Shown: positions 1 through 7,401 of the stretch, piece by piece
How positions within the stretch are numbered: the stretch's first letter is position 1
Layout: each line of letters opens with the position of its first letter
Source of the DNA: Bacteroidales bacterium
Lineage (GTDB): Bacteria > Bacteroidota > Bacteroidia > Bacteroidales > WCHB1-69
Length of the DNA stretch: 45,139 bases
NCBI GenBank assembly: GCA_017506175.1
Contig: JAFVNW010000009.1
Coordinates: forward strand, 66,754-111,892
Reading direction: 5' to 3'
Notes under the pieces: generated by a model
What the model saw: only the letters and a program-made list of their open reading frames with translations
Told to the model about the DNA's origin: nothing
The model's database searches: none
Position numbers and translations under genes: made by a program

Positions 1-2
1 AG

Positions 3-131
3 AATCCGAAAGAGATGGAAGCAATAGAGAAGGAGAACAGCAAGAACACGAAAAAAACATGGTTGATTTTCCTTATGATTCTGGTGGTCGTCATCATTGC
101 AGCCATTATTTTCCAGATGCTTCAGAAATAG
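3..131 (+). CDS. C-terminal fragment of a small membrane protein (5' end outside window)
   Basis: An open frame enters from the left edge and gives 42 residues before a TAG stop. It is a charged stretch rich in Lys and Glu followed by one strongly hydrophobic segment (WLIFLMILVVVIIAAIIF) that ends six residues before the stop. This is the topology of a tail-anchored or C-terminally anchored inner-membrane protein. No family can be assigned from so little sequence. A new promoter lies between it and efp, so it is probably the end of a separate transcript. The frame is supported by composition only. Confidence 0.5.
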   Translation, partial: NPKEMEAIEKENSKNTKKTWLIFLMILVVVIIAAIIFQMLQK

Positions 132-187
132 CAGGCAGGCGTCTGTTAATAAATGTTAACAGGCTATAGAAAAAAGCATTTTTTTCG

Positions 188-195
188 TACTTTTG
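188..195 (+). promoter_or_regulatory. Bacteroidota -7 box upstream of efp
   Basis: TACTTTTG fits the TAnnTTTG -7 consensus of the primary Bacteroidota sigma factor. It lies 38 bases before the efp ATG, which leaves a short AT-rich leader. No convincing TTTG -33 element was seen at the usual spacing. Confidence 0.7.
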
Positions 196-233
196 CAGTC
201 CGAAATTTATAACCCAAATATTAAATAGATTTT

Positions 234-800
234 ATGGCAACAACAGCAGATTTTAAAAATGGATTGTGCATAGATTACAATAATGATTTGTGGTCAATCG
301 TTGAATTTCAACATGTTAAGCCGGGCAAAGGTCCTGCTTTCGTAAGAACCAAACTGAAAAACCTGAGAACCGGTCGTGTTTTGGAGAACACTTTCACTGC
401 GGGTGTAAAGATTGATTTGGCGAACGTGGAACGGCGTCCTTACCAATATTTGTATAAAGAGACCGATGACATGTACGCTTTTATGCACTCGGAAACCTTC
501 GAACAGATTTCCATCCCCGAATCATTGATTAGCAATCCCGGCCTTTTGAAAGAGGGGCAATCTGTTGAAGTGATGTATGACGTAAAGACCGATACTCCGC
601 TCACATGCGAACTTCCTCCGTTCGTTGAATTGGAAGTCACCTACACCGAACCCGGTGTAAAGGGCGACACGGCCACCAACTCCGCCAAAAGAGCAACCGT
701 TGAAACCGGCGCCGAAGTATTCGTACCACTTTTCATCGAAACCGGTGAACTCATCAAGGTGGACACCCGCACGAACAAATACGCGGAAAGAGTCAAATAA
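234..800 (+). CDS. efp: Translation elongation factor P
   Basis: The 188-residue product has EF-P length and its three-domain layout: an N-terminal KOW-like domain, a central OB domain and a C-terminal OB domain. The conserved loop PGKG places the tip lysine at residue 32, the residue that enters the peptidyl-transferase centre and is post-translationally modified in some bacteria. EF-P relieves ribosome stalling at polyproline stretches in the cytoplasm. No modification gene (epmA, epmB, ymfI) is visible nearby, so the state of K32 is unknown. The start is the first ATG after a clear -7 box. The TAA stop overlaps the ATG of the next gene by one base (TAATG), so the two are translationally coupled. 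Confidence 0.96.
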   Translation: MATTADFKNGLCIDYNNDLWSIVEFQHVKPGKGPAFVRTKLKNLRTGRVLENTFTAGVKIDLANVERRPYQYLYKETDDMYAFMHSETFEQISIPESLISNPGLLKEGQSVEVMYDVKTDTPLTCELPPFVELEVTYTEPGVKGDTATNSAKRATVETGAEVFVPLFIETGELIKVDTRTNKYAERVK

Positions 801-1786
801 TGAAGTTTAAGAATCCAATCTCAGTTGAGGAACTGCTCAGCAAGTTCCATATTCAGGCTGTAGTGAAGGGAAATCCCGACACACAAATCACGGGTATCAA
901 CGAACTCCACTCCATAGTCGAGGGAGACTTGTCGTTTGTGGATAACTCAAAATATTACGACCGGATGCTAAAAAGCAACGCCGCCGTCATCCTGATAGAC
1001 AAGGAGATTGATTGCCCGACCGATAAAGTCCTGCTCATCACCGAAGACCCGCTGAAGGCCTATCTTACGGTTGTAGCTCATTTCACTTCTTTCAATCCAC
1101 AAAGCGAACCGATTCATCCATCCGCCCAAATTGGTGAAGGGACGGTGATACAACCCTGCACCTTCATCGGTGAGAATGTCGTCATCGGGAAAAACTGCAT
1201 CATCCACTCCAATGTGAGCATCTATGCCGACACAGTGATCGGCGACAACGTCATCATCCATTCTGGAAGCGTGATAGGAGCAGACGCTTGCTATTTCCAA
1301 CGTCGGCCAGGTGGATGGTTGAAGATCGAATCTTGTGGGCGCGTTGTCATCGGCAATGATGTGGAAATCGCGTGCAACGTCTGCATCGACCGCGGCGTCT
1401 CCGGCGACACCATCATCGGCGACGGCTGCAAATTCGACAACCTCGTCCAAATCGGCCACGACACCATCATCGGCAAAAACTGCCTGCTGTGTTCGCAATG
1501 CGCCATCGCCGGCTGCTCGAAACTGGAAGACGAAGTGGTGATCTGGGCCAAATCAGTGGTCAATAAGGACGTCACCATCGCCAAAGGCACCACCCTGCTC
1601 GCTTTGTCAGCCCTTGACAAGAGCGTGACCGAACCGAACCAGACACTTTTCGGTGCTCCAGCCATTGAAGCCCGCAAGAAATGGCGCGAAATGGTCATCG
1701 CAAAGCAAATCCCCGATTTGGTAGAAGAGTTCAAGAAACTCCAACAAGAGGTTTCCACACTGAAAGCCAAACTTCTGACAAAATAG
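800..1786 (+). CDS. LpxD-family UDP-3-O-acylglucosamine N-acyltransferase
   Basis: The 328-residue protein has an N-terminal uridine-binding-type domain (about 1-100), then hexapeptide repeats of a left-handed beta helix (about 105-285), then a C-terminal helix with heptad-like charge pattern. The segment with GHD places a His at residue 220, where LpxD enzymes carry the catalytic base, and the IGADACYFQ and IDRGVSGDTIIG blocks match LpxD. LpxD adds the second 3-hydroxyacyl chain to UDP-3-O-acyl-glucosamine from acyl-ACP in lipid A synthesis. It is coupled to efp and not to lpxC, lpxA or fabZ. Many Bacteroidota carry a second LpxD-like copy beside efp, so this may be the paralogue and not the main lipid A enzyme; the acyl chain or even the substrate could differ. 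The family call is firm and the exact role is less so. Confidence 0.85.
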   Translation: MKFKNPISVEELLSKFHIQAVVKGNPDTQITGINELHSIVEGDLSFVDNSKYYDRMLKSNAAVILIDKEIDCPTDKVLLITEDPLKAYLTVVAHFTSFNPQSEPIHPSAQIGEGTVIQPCTFIGENVVIGKNCIIHSNVSIYADTVIGDNVIIHSGSVIGADACYFQRRPGGWLKIESCGRVVIGNDVEIACNVCIDRGVSGDTIIGDGCKFDNLVQIGHDTIIGKNCLLCSQCAIAGCSKLEDEVVIWAKSVVNKDVTIAKGTTLLALSALDKSVTEPNQTLFGAPAIEARKKWREMVIAKQIPDLVEEFKKLQQEVSTLKAKLLTK

Positions 1787-1800
1787 AACGCATAAATGAA

Positions 1801-1831
1801 AATCCTCTCAACATTTGGGAGGATTTTTTTT
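1801..1831 (+). terminator. Rho-independent terminator after the lpxD-family gene
   Basis: AATCCTC (1801-1807) pairs with GAGGATT (1819-1825), and a run of T follows to 1831. The upstream side is A-rich, so the hairpin may also work for the convergent ogt gene on the minus strand. Confidence 0.85.
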
Positions 1832-1870
1832 GGAAATAATAAAAGTCAATATCCGTCTCTCATTCCCAAC

Positions 1871-2440
1871 TTAACAAACAACGGCATCAGATAATGGGTC
1901 GGTTTCCAGTTGCAGAAGCCGGCGCTTGGCATCCAAACCGCCGGCATATCCTGTAAGGGAGCCGTCGGAACCGAGTACTCGATGGCAAGGCACGAGGATG
2001 GAAATCGGATTGGCCCCAACAGCATTGGCGACAGCACGAACGGAAGCGGGACTTCCAATTCGGGAGGCCAATGCTCCGTAGGAAATGGTTGTGCCAAAGG
2101 GAATTGTCAGCAACGCCGACCACACCCTCCTTTGGAACTCCGTCCCGGTAAGAATAACGGGAATATCAAATGCTGTGCGTTTTTTTGAAAAATACTCGTC
2201 CAGCTCCGTCATACATGTTTGCAAAGACGGCGTTAATCGCTCCTCAAAATCGGCGTTCAGTGCTTGACAGACACGGTTGCCCACGCGTTCACAACGATTT
2301 TCCGTCATCCAATCGCAGAGGCAGATTTCGTCACCGAAAGCCCCCAGTAGCAACCGTCCAACAGGAGACGTATATCCAACAACAGAAATCATGGCAGCTT
2401 TCGCGAAGGGATTGGGATCAGACAATAAGGGCCCGGGCAT
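1871..2440 (-). CDS. ogt: Methylated-DNA--[protein]-cysteine S-methyltransferase
   Basis: The product transfers the alkyl group from O6-alkylguanine in DNA to its own cysteine in a suicide repair reaction. The active-site motif PCHR places the acceptor Cys at residue 152. The preceding RAVANAVGANP block (Arg135) is the helix-turn-helix arginine-finger region, and GYAGGLDAKRRLL at the C-terminus is standard. Length is 189 residues from the chosen ATG. The frame stays open further upstream to 2485, but a TATCTTTG -7 box at 2457-2464 lies inside that extension. The ATG at 2440 is the first one downstream of it, so it is preferred. It is a single-gene transcription unit, convergent with the lpxD-family gene. 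No Ada-type regulator domain is fused to it. Confidence 0.93.
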   Translation of the reverse strand: MPGPLLSDPNPFAKAAMISVVGYTSPVGRLLLGAFGDEICLCDWMTENRCERVGNRVCQALNADFEERLTPSLQTCMTELDEYFSKKRTAFDIPVILTGTEFQRRVWSALLTIPFGTTISYGALASRIGSPASVRAVANAVGANPISILVPCHRVLGSDGSLTGYAGGLDAKRRLLQLETDPLSDAVVC

Positions 2441-2456
2441 AGTATTTGAATTTTTA

Positions 2457-2464
2457 CAAAGATA
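2457..2464 (-). promoter_or_regulatory. -7 box of ogt
   Basis: On the minus strand this reads TATCTTTG (TAnnTTTG). It sits 17 bases before the ATG at 2440 and decides the start of ogt. Confidence 0.65.
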
Positions 2465-2515
2465 AACTTCTATAATTGTCCGCAATGGTGAGTGAACTGG
2501 GACAAGTGAAGTATG

Positions 2516-2541
2516 AAAAAGGGGGCTCGAGAATTGCCCCC
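2516..2541 (-). terminator. Terminator of the flavodoxin-like gene
   Basis: On the minus strand GGGGGC (2541-2536) and GCCCCC (2526-2521) form a GC-rich stem around a 9-base loop, followed by TTTTT (2520-2516). It lies 12 bases past the stop of the flavodoxin gene. Confidence 0.85.
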
Positions 2542-2552
2542 TTGAATCACAA

Positions 2553-3149
2553 CTATTTTACCAGATTTGGGATTTCCTCATCGCTCGGGTTGGTGAACCC
2601 AGCCTTCCAAGTTGCCGTCGGATAAGCAGCTTTCAAATCCTCGCAAGCTTTGTCGATGGAACTGCCACCGGAAGTGGCGAACGGGATGATGGTCTTGCCA
2701 GAGAGGGGGTATTGTTCAAGGAAAGTATTGATGATGGTGGGGGCTGTGTACCACCAAATCGGGAAACCGATGTAGATGGTCTCGTACTGATCCCAATTAT
2801 CCACTTTATTGGCGATGGCGGGACGTGAGGTTTTGTCTTTCATTTCAACGGAAGAGCGCGATTTGTCGTTGCGCCAATCAAGGTCGGCTTCCGTATAAGG
2901 GGTTTCTGGCTTGATTTCAAAGAGGTCGGCATCGGCGGCTGTCGCAACCTTTTGCGCAAGTTTAGCAGTGGTGCCCGTGGCGGAGAAGTAGGCTACGAGG
3001 GTAGTTTTGGCGGCTGAAGCGGCAAGGGTGGAATCCTGCACACAAGCCGTCGTGTCGGCGCTGTTTTCTTGGGAATCCTTGTTGCTGGTGCAACCCAATG
3101 TAAGAACTGACAAAATCGCAGTCATAATAAACAATGATGATTTTTTCAT
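2553..3149 (-). CDS. Flavodoxin-like lipoprotein
   Basis: The 198-residue protein starts with a lipoprotein signal peptide ending in LTLGC (lipid-modified Cys20), then a linker rich in Ser, Asp and Ala, then a flavodoxin domain from about residue 48. The phosphate-binding loop of FMN is visible as YFSATGTTAK, and the IGFPIWWYTAPTIINTFLE block is typical of the flavodoxin_4 type. Such proteins carry electrons through FMN. The unusual point is location: the lipid anchor puts an otherwise cytoplasmic fold at the cell envelope. The redox partner is not known and no reductase lies next to it. It has its own promoter and terminator, so it is monocistronic. Confidence 0.88.
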   Translation of the reverse strand: MKKSSLFIMTAILSVLTLGCTSNKDSQENSADTTACVQDSTLAASAAKTTLVAYFSATGTTAKLAQKVATAADADLFEIKPETPYTEADLDWRNDKSRSSVEMKDKTSRPAIANKVDNWDQYETIYIGFPIWWYTAPTIINTFLEQYPLSGKTIIPFATSGGSSIDKACEDLKAAYPTATWKAGFTNPSDEEIPNLVK

Positions 3150-3198
3150 TTTTTGATATTTTTTAAGTGAGTAATACTATCTCCATTGAAAATGCGTG

Positions 3199-3206
3199 CA
3201 AAAGTA
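3199..3206 (-). promoter_or_regulatory. -7 box of the flavodoxin-like gene
   Basis: The minus strand reads TACTTTTG, a perfect TAnnTTTG match, 49 bases upstream of the ATG at 3149. Confidence 0.7.
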
Positions 3207-3235
3207 GCACTTTTTTTCTAAAAGGAATACGAATA

Positions 3236-5470
3236 TCAAAAGCCTTCCGCCAATACGCTCCACCACCGCTTCATCTCCTCCACATCCAGCACGCCCAACG
3301 CAAAACCTTTTCTCGTTAATTCCACCGGAAGAATCTCGTCATACTTGTCGAAGGCGGGGGTTTCTTTCGGATAAAGCAGACTCATCGGGTCGAGAGGCTG
3401 AGACATCTCATCTTTCACGATTCTGAAAAAATCGCCGGGAGAGACCGACAGCGTGAACTGCATATAGTATGGGCGAAGGGAATCGAACCCTTTCATTCCC
3501 AGCCTTTTAGCGCATTTCAAACGCAGGAATCGCTCCAACGCCAAGAAAGAGTAGCTTCCCAGCCACGGCATCAAACAGTACATATTGCCGCCCAACGGCA
3601 ACAGCGGGTTCAGCCCCAATCCTGACTTCATTGCGGCATCGCGGGCCTGTGCCAAACGCGCGCGCGCATGGTCGAGCAGGTAGGGATAAACCGTTTCCTC
3701 CTGCAGCACCCTCTTCATCCTTTCCAAGATGCGTGTGTGAATATCGCCCGGCTCCAAACCGAAATAGGCCGGGACAATTCCTTTCACCGGATGGCAATAA
3801 ACGATGTGACGGTTCACATCCACCTCCTCCACCACCCACACGCGTCCGGCGATGGCAATTTTGTCATACACTGGCGGCGGCTTCACAATTGTGCCGATTT
3901 CCCGCGACTCGCAACGCACACTGTACTCCTCGTTTTCCTGAAAAACCGCATAGAACTTAAAGTTGTTCACCAGTCTCTCCCCCTTCAACCCGACAATCAG
4001 CCCATTGCTTTCTGTTCTTTGAATATATTGATTTTCAAGAAGATGACGGAGCAAAACGCGAAAATCGTCTTGCGAAATATTCTTAAAATAGCTCAATGTG
4101 AGCACATTTTGCGCCAATTCGGCGGGCGACATCTCGCCGCCGGAAGCCAATGTGCTCATCGTCTGATGGAATAGAAGACTGTAAGGAAGTCTTCCCGTGC
4201 GGGGCGGCTCCACCCATTTTTCCTCAAGATAAAGCTGCACCAAAGCGATGCCCTGCAGGAGCTTCCACGGAATAGTGTCGGGCAGGAGTGCTCTGGCTTC
4301 AGCGTGGTCTTCGCGCATGACGAACCACATTTCCGACGGAGCACCCCGCCTACCCGTCCGCCCCATCCGCTGCAGGAACGAGGACACAGTGTAAGGTGCG
4401 TCAATCTGGAAAGCGCGCTCCAAGCGCCCAATGTCGATGCCGAGTTCCAACGTAGAGGTGGTGCAGACCGTGTCCAGCGAGTCGTCCTCCTTCATAATCT
4501 CCTCTGCGCTTTGGCGGTAGGAAACCGACAGGTTTCCGTGGTGGATGAGGAAGCGGTCGGGCTCGTGCTTCGCCTCGCAATATTGCCGCAGCGTGGCGGT
4601 CACCACTTCGCACTCCTCGCGTGAGTTGGAGAATACCAGACACTTGTGGCCGCGGGTGTTTTCAAGGATGTACTCCAACCCCGGATCGAAGATGGACTGG
4701 ACGGCTTTCAATGGCGCGTTGAGGTCGTTTTGTGAGGGTTTGTTGATGCCCTCCGTCGTGGCCTGCGGACCAGAATTGTAGAAATGCTGCATTGAGATTC
4801 GCCAACGCGCGCCGCCGCTCTGGATGCGGGGAATGACGGTATCACGGCCAGTTCCATCGGAAAGGAAATGTCCGACGGCTTGCAGGTCGCCAATGGTGGC
4901 TGAAAGCCCGATACGGCGGGGTTGGACACCGGCGAGGCGCGCCAGCCGTTCAATCAAACAGAGTGTCTGTCCGCCACGGTCGCCACGCAAAAAAGAGTGG
5001 ATTTCGTCAATCACGATGAAACGCAAATCCCCAAAAAGATGCGGAATTTCGGAATGCTTGTGCAAGAGCATCGCCTCAAGCGATTCAGGCGTGATTTGCA
5101 GGATGCCGGAGGGGTGCTTCATCAGCCGTTTTTTCTGCGATTGCGAAACATCGCCGTGCCAATGCCACACCTCAATGCCACTCTCCGCACAGATGTCGTT
5201 GAGACGTGAGAACTGGTCATTGATGAGCGCTTTCAACGGGGCAATATAGAGGCAACCGATGCTGGTGGGCGGCTCTTCCTGCATCAGCGTGATGATGGGG
5301 AAAAAGGCCGCTTCGGTTTTGCCGGAGGCCGTCGATGCGGAGAGCAATACGTTTGCATCGGTGTTGAAGATGGCATCCCCCGCCGCCGCCTGTATGGCCC
5401 GCAGGTTTTCCCATCCGCTCTGATAGATGTAGTGCTGGATGGTGGGAGAATATCGGGAAAAAAGGTTCAT
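3236..5470 (-). CDS. Lhr-like superfamily 2 DEAD/DEAH helicase (triad member)
   Basis: The 744-residue protein carries a full set of SF2 motifs: Walker A STASGKT (about 46-52), DEIH (155-158), SAT (190-192), the TSTLELGIDIG motif and QRMGRTGRRG (motif VI). A long C-terminal region of about 350 residues follows, as in the Lhr core family and in BrxHI of BREX systems. It should couple ATP hydrolysis to movement on or remodelling of nucleic acid. Its ATG overlaps the stop of the upstream ATPase gene (ATGA, 5467-5470), so the two are translationally coupled. Together with the TerB_N/TerB_C gene it forms the triad discussed in the findings. There is no nuclease, methylase or PglZ domain here or adjacent. 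Function beyond helicase activity is inference. Confidence 0.88.
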   Translation of the reverse strand: MNLFSRYSPTIQHYIYQSGWENLRAIQAAAGDAIFNTDANVLLSASTASGKTEAAFFPIITLMQEEPPTSIGCLYIAPLKALINDQFSRLNDICAESGIEVWHWHGDVSQSQKKRLMKHPSGILQITPESLEAMLLHKHSEIPHLFGDLRFIVIDEIHSFLRGDRGGQTLCLIERLARLAGVQPRRIGLSATIGDLQAVGHFLSDGTGRDTVIPRIQSGGARWRISMQHFYNSGPQATTEGINKPSQNDLNAPLKAVQSIFDPGLEYILENTRGHKCLVFSNSREECEVVTATLRQYCEAKHEPDRFLIHHGNLSVSYRQSAEEIMKEDDSLDTVCTTSTLELGIDIGRLERAFQIDAPYTVSSFLQRMGRTGRRGAPSEMWFVMREDHAEARALLPDTIPWKLLQGIALVQLYLEEKWVEPPRTGRLPYSLLFHQTMSTLASGGEMSPAELAQNVLTLSYFKNISQDDFRVLLRHLLENQYIQRTESNGLIVGLKGERLVNNFKFYAVFQENEEYSVRCESREIGTIVKPPPVYDKIAIAGRVWVVEEVDVNRHIVYCHPVKGIVPAYFGLEPGDIHTRILERMKRVLQEETVYPYLLDHARARLAQARDAAMKSGLGLNPLLPLGGNMYCLMPWLGSYSFLALERFLRLKCAKRLGMKGFDSLRPYYMQFTLSVSPGDFFRIVKDEMSQPLDPMSLLYPKETPAFDKYDEILPVELTRKGFALGVLDVEEMKRWWSVLAEGF

Positions 5471-6804
5471 ATCGTGAAATCCGCAAACTGGTCGTCAATC
5501 GGTTTGTCCTCCGCTGCCGGCTTGGCATAACTGAAGGCATCGGAAGAGAGAATCTGCTGTATTTTCATCTCAGGATGTTGATAGAGAATGTCCAAAAGCT
5601 CAATGAAGTCGCGGATGACCTCGCGCGGCGTGATATTCGTGCTCGCTCCGATTCTCCCGTACTCAATCTTGATGAAATCTTCCAAATCCTTGTCGGTGAT
5701 AGCTGATTGATAGCCATAAAGTCCTGAATGCAAATTAGTTAACTTCTCCGTCAGCACCAACATTTCCTCGTATGTCAGCGGTTGCAGACGGATGACGGGG
5801 GCTAGAAGGTCCTGCGCGCCGGCGGTGGAGAACTTGCCCTGCTGCAACCTTGAGCGCAACGCCTCATAGCTATACACCCCGCGATGGTTGTCCTCGATGC
5901 ATTGCGGCGTGCCGCACATAATCGTGCCGATGTACTGCGCCTTGCCCTGCAACGCATCGTTGTACATCGTAAGCATCTTCTCGTAATTGTACTGCCGCGT
6001 GATGCTGTTGGGGATTTTGTAGATGTTGACCAACTCGTCAACCAGCACGAGCATGCCCGCATAGCCCGCCTGCCGGAAGAAGAAGGCGAAGAGTTTGAGG
6101 TACTCGTACCAATCGTCATCAGAGATGATGACGGTGACGCCCAATTCCTGCCGAGCCTCCGACTTGGTGGTGTACTCGCCACGGAACCACTTGAGCACCT
6201 TGCCCTTCAGCTCGTCATCACCATCGGTGAAAGCCTTGTAATAGAGCGACAACAACTTGGCAAAATCGAAACCGTGCACCAAATCCTGCATCTGGCGGAT
6301 AACGGCAAAAATCTGCAGTTCCACCTTTGCGGCAAAGCTGGGGCTATCGGGACTGACGCCGAGTTCAGAAGCAACTTGTGTTTGAACATTGTTGATCCAG
6401 CGATCAAGAACGAGGGTAAGTGCACCACCTTCGGGACGGGTCTTCACGCTCAGGTTTCTAATCATTTCGCGGTAAGTGGCAAGCCCTTGTCCGTGCGTAC
6501 CCTGAAGGCGGCGCTCAGGCGAGAGGTCGGCATCGACCACAACGAAATTCCTGTCCATCACGTAGTTACGTATAATTTGGAGAAGAAAGGACTTGCCGCT
6601 GCCGTACTTTCCAACAATAAAGCGAAAGGAGGCGCCACCTTCGCCGATGATATGGACATCGTGGAGCAACGCTTCGATTTCCTTACGCCGCCCGACTGTG
6701 ATGTACGGGAGTCCGATGCGCGGAACCACGCCACCCTTCAAGGAGTTGAGGACAGTTTGCGCGATTCGGCGTGGGATTTTGGGAGTGATATTGCTTTCGT
6801 TCAT
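5467..6804 (-). CDS. BrxC/BrxD-type P-loop ATPase (DUF2791 family, triad member)
   Basis: The 445-residue protein has Walker A GKYGSGKS at 65-72 and Walker B MLVLVDE at 251-257. The region after Walker B, with ITRQYNYEKMLTMYNDALQ and IGTIMCGTPQ, matches what I remember of the BrxC/BrxD (DUF2791) ATP-binding proteins, an AAA-like ATPase group. It is the size of BrxD (about 440 residues), much shorter than BrxC. It probably acts as a DNA-associated ATPase working with the coupled helicase. A clear -7 box 55 bases upstream means the ATPase-helicase pair can be transcribed without dtd and the TerB gene. No PglX, PglZ, BrxA or BrxB lies in the window, so this is not a BREX locus. The family call is fairly firm; the biological role is unproven. 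Confidence 0.85.
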   Translation of the reverse strand: MNESNITPKIPRRIAQTVLNSLKGGVVPRIGLPYITVGRRKEIEALLHDVHIIGEGGASFRFIVGKYGSGKSFLLQIIRNYVMDRNFVVVDADLSPERRLQGTHGQGLATYREMIRNLSVKTRPEGGALTLVLDRWINNVQTQVASELGVSPDSPSFAAKVELQIFAVIRQMQDLVHGFDFAKLLSLYYKAFTDGDDELKGKVLKWFRGEYTTKSEARQELGVTVIISDDDWYEYLKLFAFFFRQAGYAGMLVLVDELVNIYKIPNSITRQYNYEKMLTMYNDALQGKAQYIGTIMCGTPQCIEDNHRGVYSYEALRSRLQQGKFSTAGAQDLLAPVIRLQPLTYEEMLVLTEKLTNLHSGLYGYQSAITDKDLEDFIKIEYGRIGASTNITPREVIRDFIELLDILYQHPEMKIQQILSSDAFSYAKPAAEDKPIDDQFADFTI

Positions 6805-6858
6805 AGGTACAGTTCCCTTACTTACATGATTTTACTGATATATTTTAATCTCGGGGCG

Positions 6859-6866
6859 CAAAAGTA
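6859..6866 (-). promoter_or_regulatory. -7 box for the ATPase-helicase pair
   Basis: The minus strand reads TACTTTTG in the 68-base gap between dtd and the ATPase, 54 bases before the ATPase ATG. It gives the pair a promoter separate from the dtd transcript. Confidence 0.65.
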
Positions 6867-6872
6867 AAGAAA

Positions 6873-7319
6873 TTATTCGGAAGAATCAATGAGGATGGTC
6901 ACCGGGCCGTCGTTAATGAAATCGACTTTCATATCAGCACCGAAATGTCCTGTAGCCACACGCACCCCGTATTCACGACTGAGGATTTCGTTGAAGTAAT
7001 CATACAACGGGCGGGCCTGTTCGGGACGGGCGGCACCAACAAACGAAGGGCGATTGCCCTTTCGACAGTCGCCATAGAGGGTGAACTGCGAAATGGAGAG
7101 GATCTCTCCGCCCACATCGGCCAGCGACAGGTTCATCTTGCCATCCGCATCCTCAAAAACGCGCAAGCCAGAAACTTTCTTGGCCATATAGGCCACATCG
7201 TCCTTCGTGTCAGTATGGGTGATTCCCACCAACACCACAAATCCCTTGTCAATTTTGCCTACGGTTTCCCCGTCAATCCGAACCTCTGCATGCGTTGTGC
7301 GTTGAATAACTACTCTCAT
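6873..7319 (-). CDS. dtd: D-aminoacyl-tRNA deacylase
   Basis: The 148-residue protein has the DTD family length and both signature motifs: SQFTLYGD, and a C-terminal NDGPVT that carries the Gly-cisPro chirality check. It hydrolyses D-amino acids (and mis-charged glycine) from tRNA in the cytoplasm, which keeps D-residues out of proteins. It stands between the TerB_N/TerB_C gene (82-base gap) and the ATPase gene (68-base gap), all on the same strand. No -7 box was found directly before it, so it is probably read through from the TerB promoter. There is no evident functional link to its neighbours. Confidence 0.96.
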   Translation of the reverse strand: MRVVIQRTTHAEVRIDGETVGKIDKGFVVLVGITHTDTKDDVAYMAKKVSGLRVFEDADGKMNLSLADVGGEILSISQFTLYGDCRKGNRPSFVGAARPEQARPLYDYFNEILSREYGVRVATGHFGADMKVDFINDGPVTILIDSSE

Positions 7320-7401
7320 TTCTTTGTGTTTATTATAGAATGGTTTATCATCATTTTCACTTATTCCGCCGTTATGCGGCCCACTTCCCGAAGGAGGGTC
7401 G

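Noticed and set aside
5884-6867. 327-residue open frame on the plus strand opposite the ATPase gene
   Set aside because: It is the antisense of a well-supported gene with Walker motifs, has no family features and covers the promoter of that gene.
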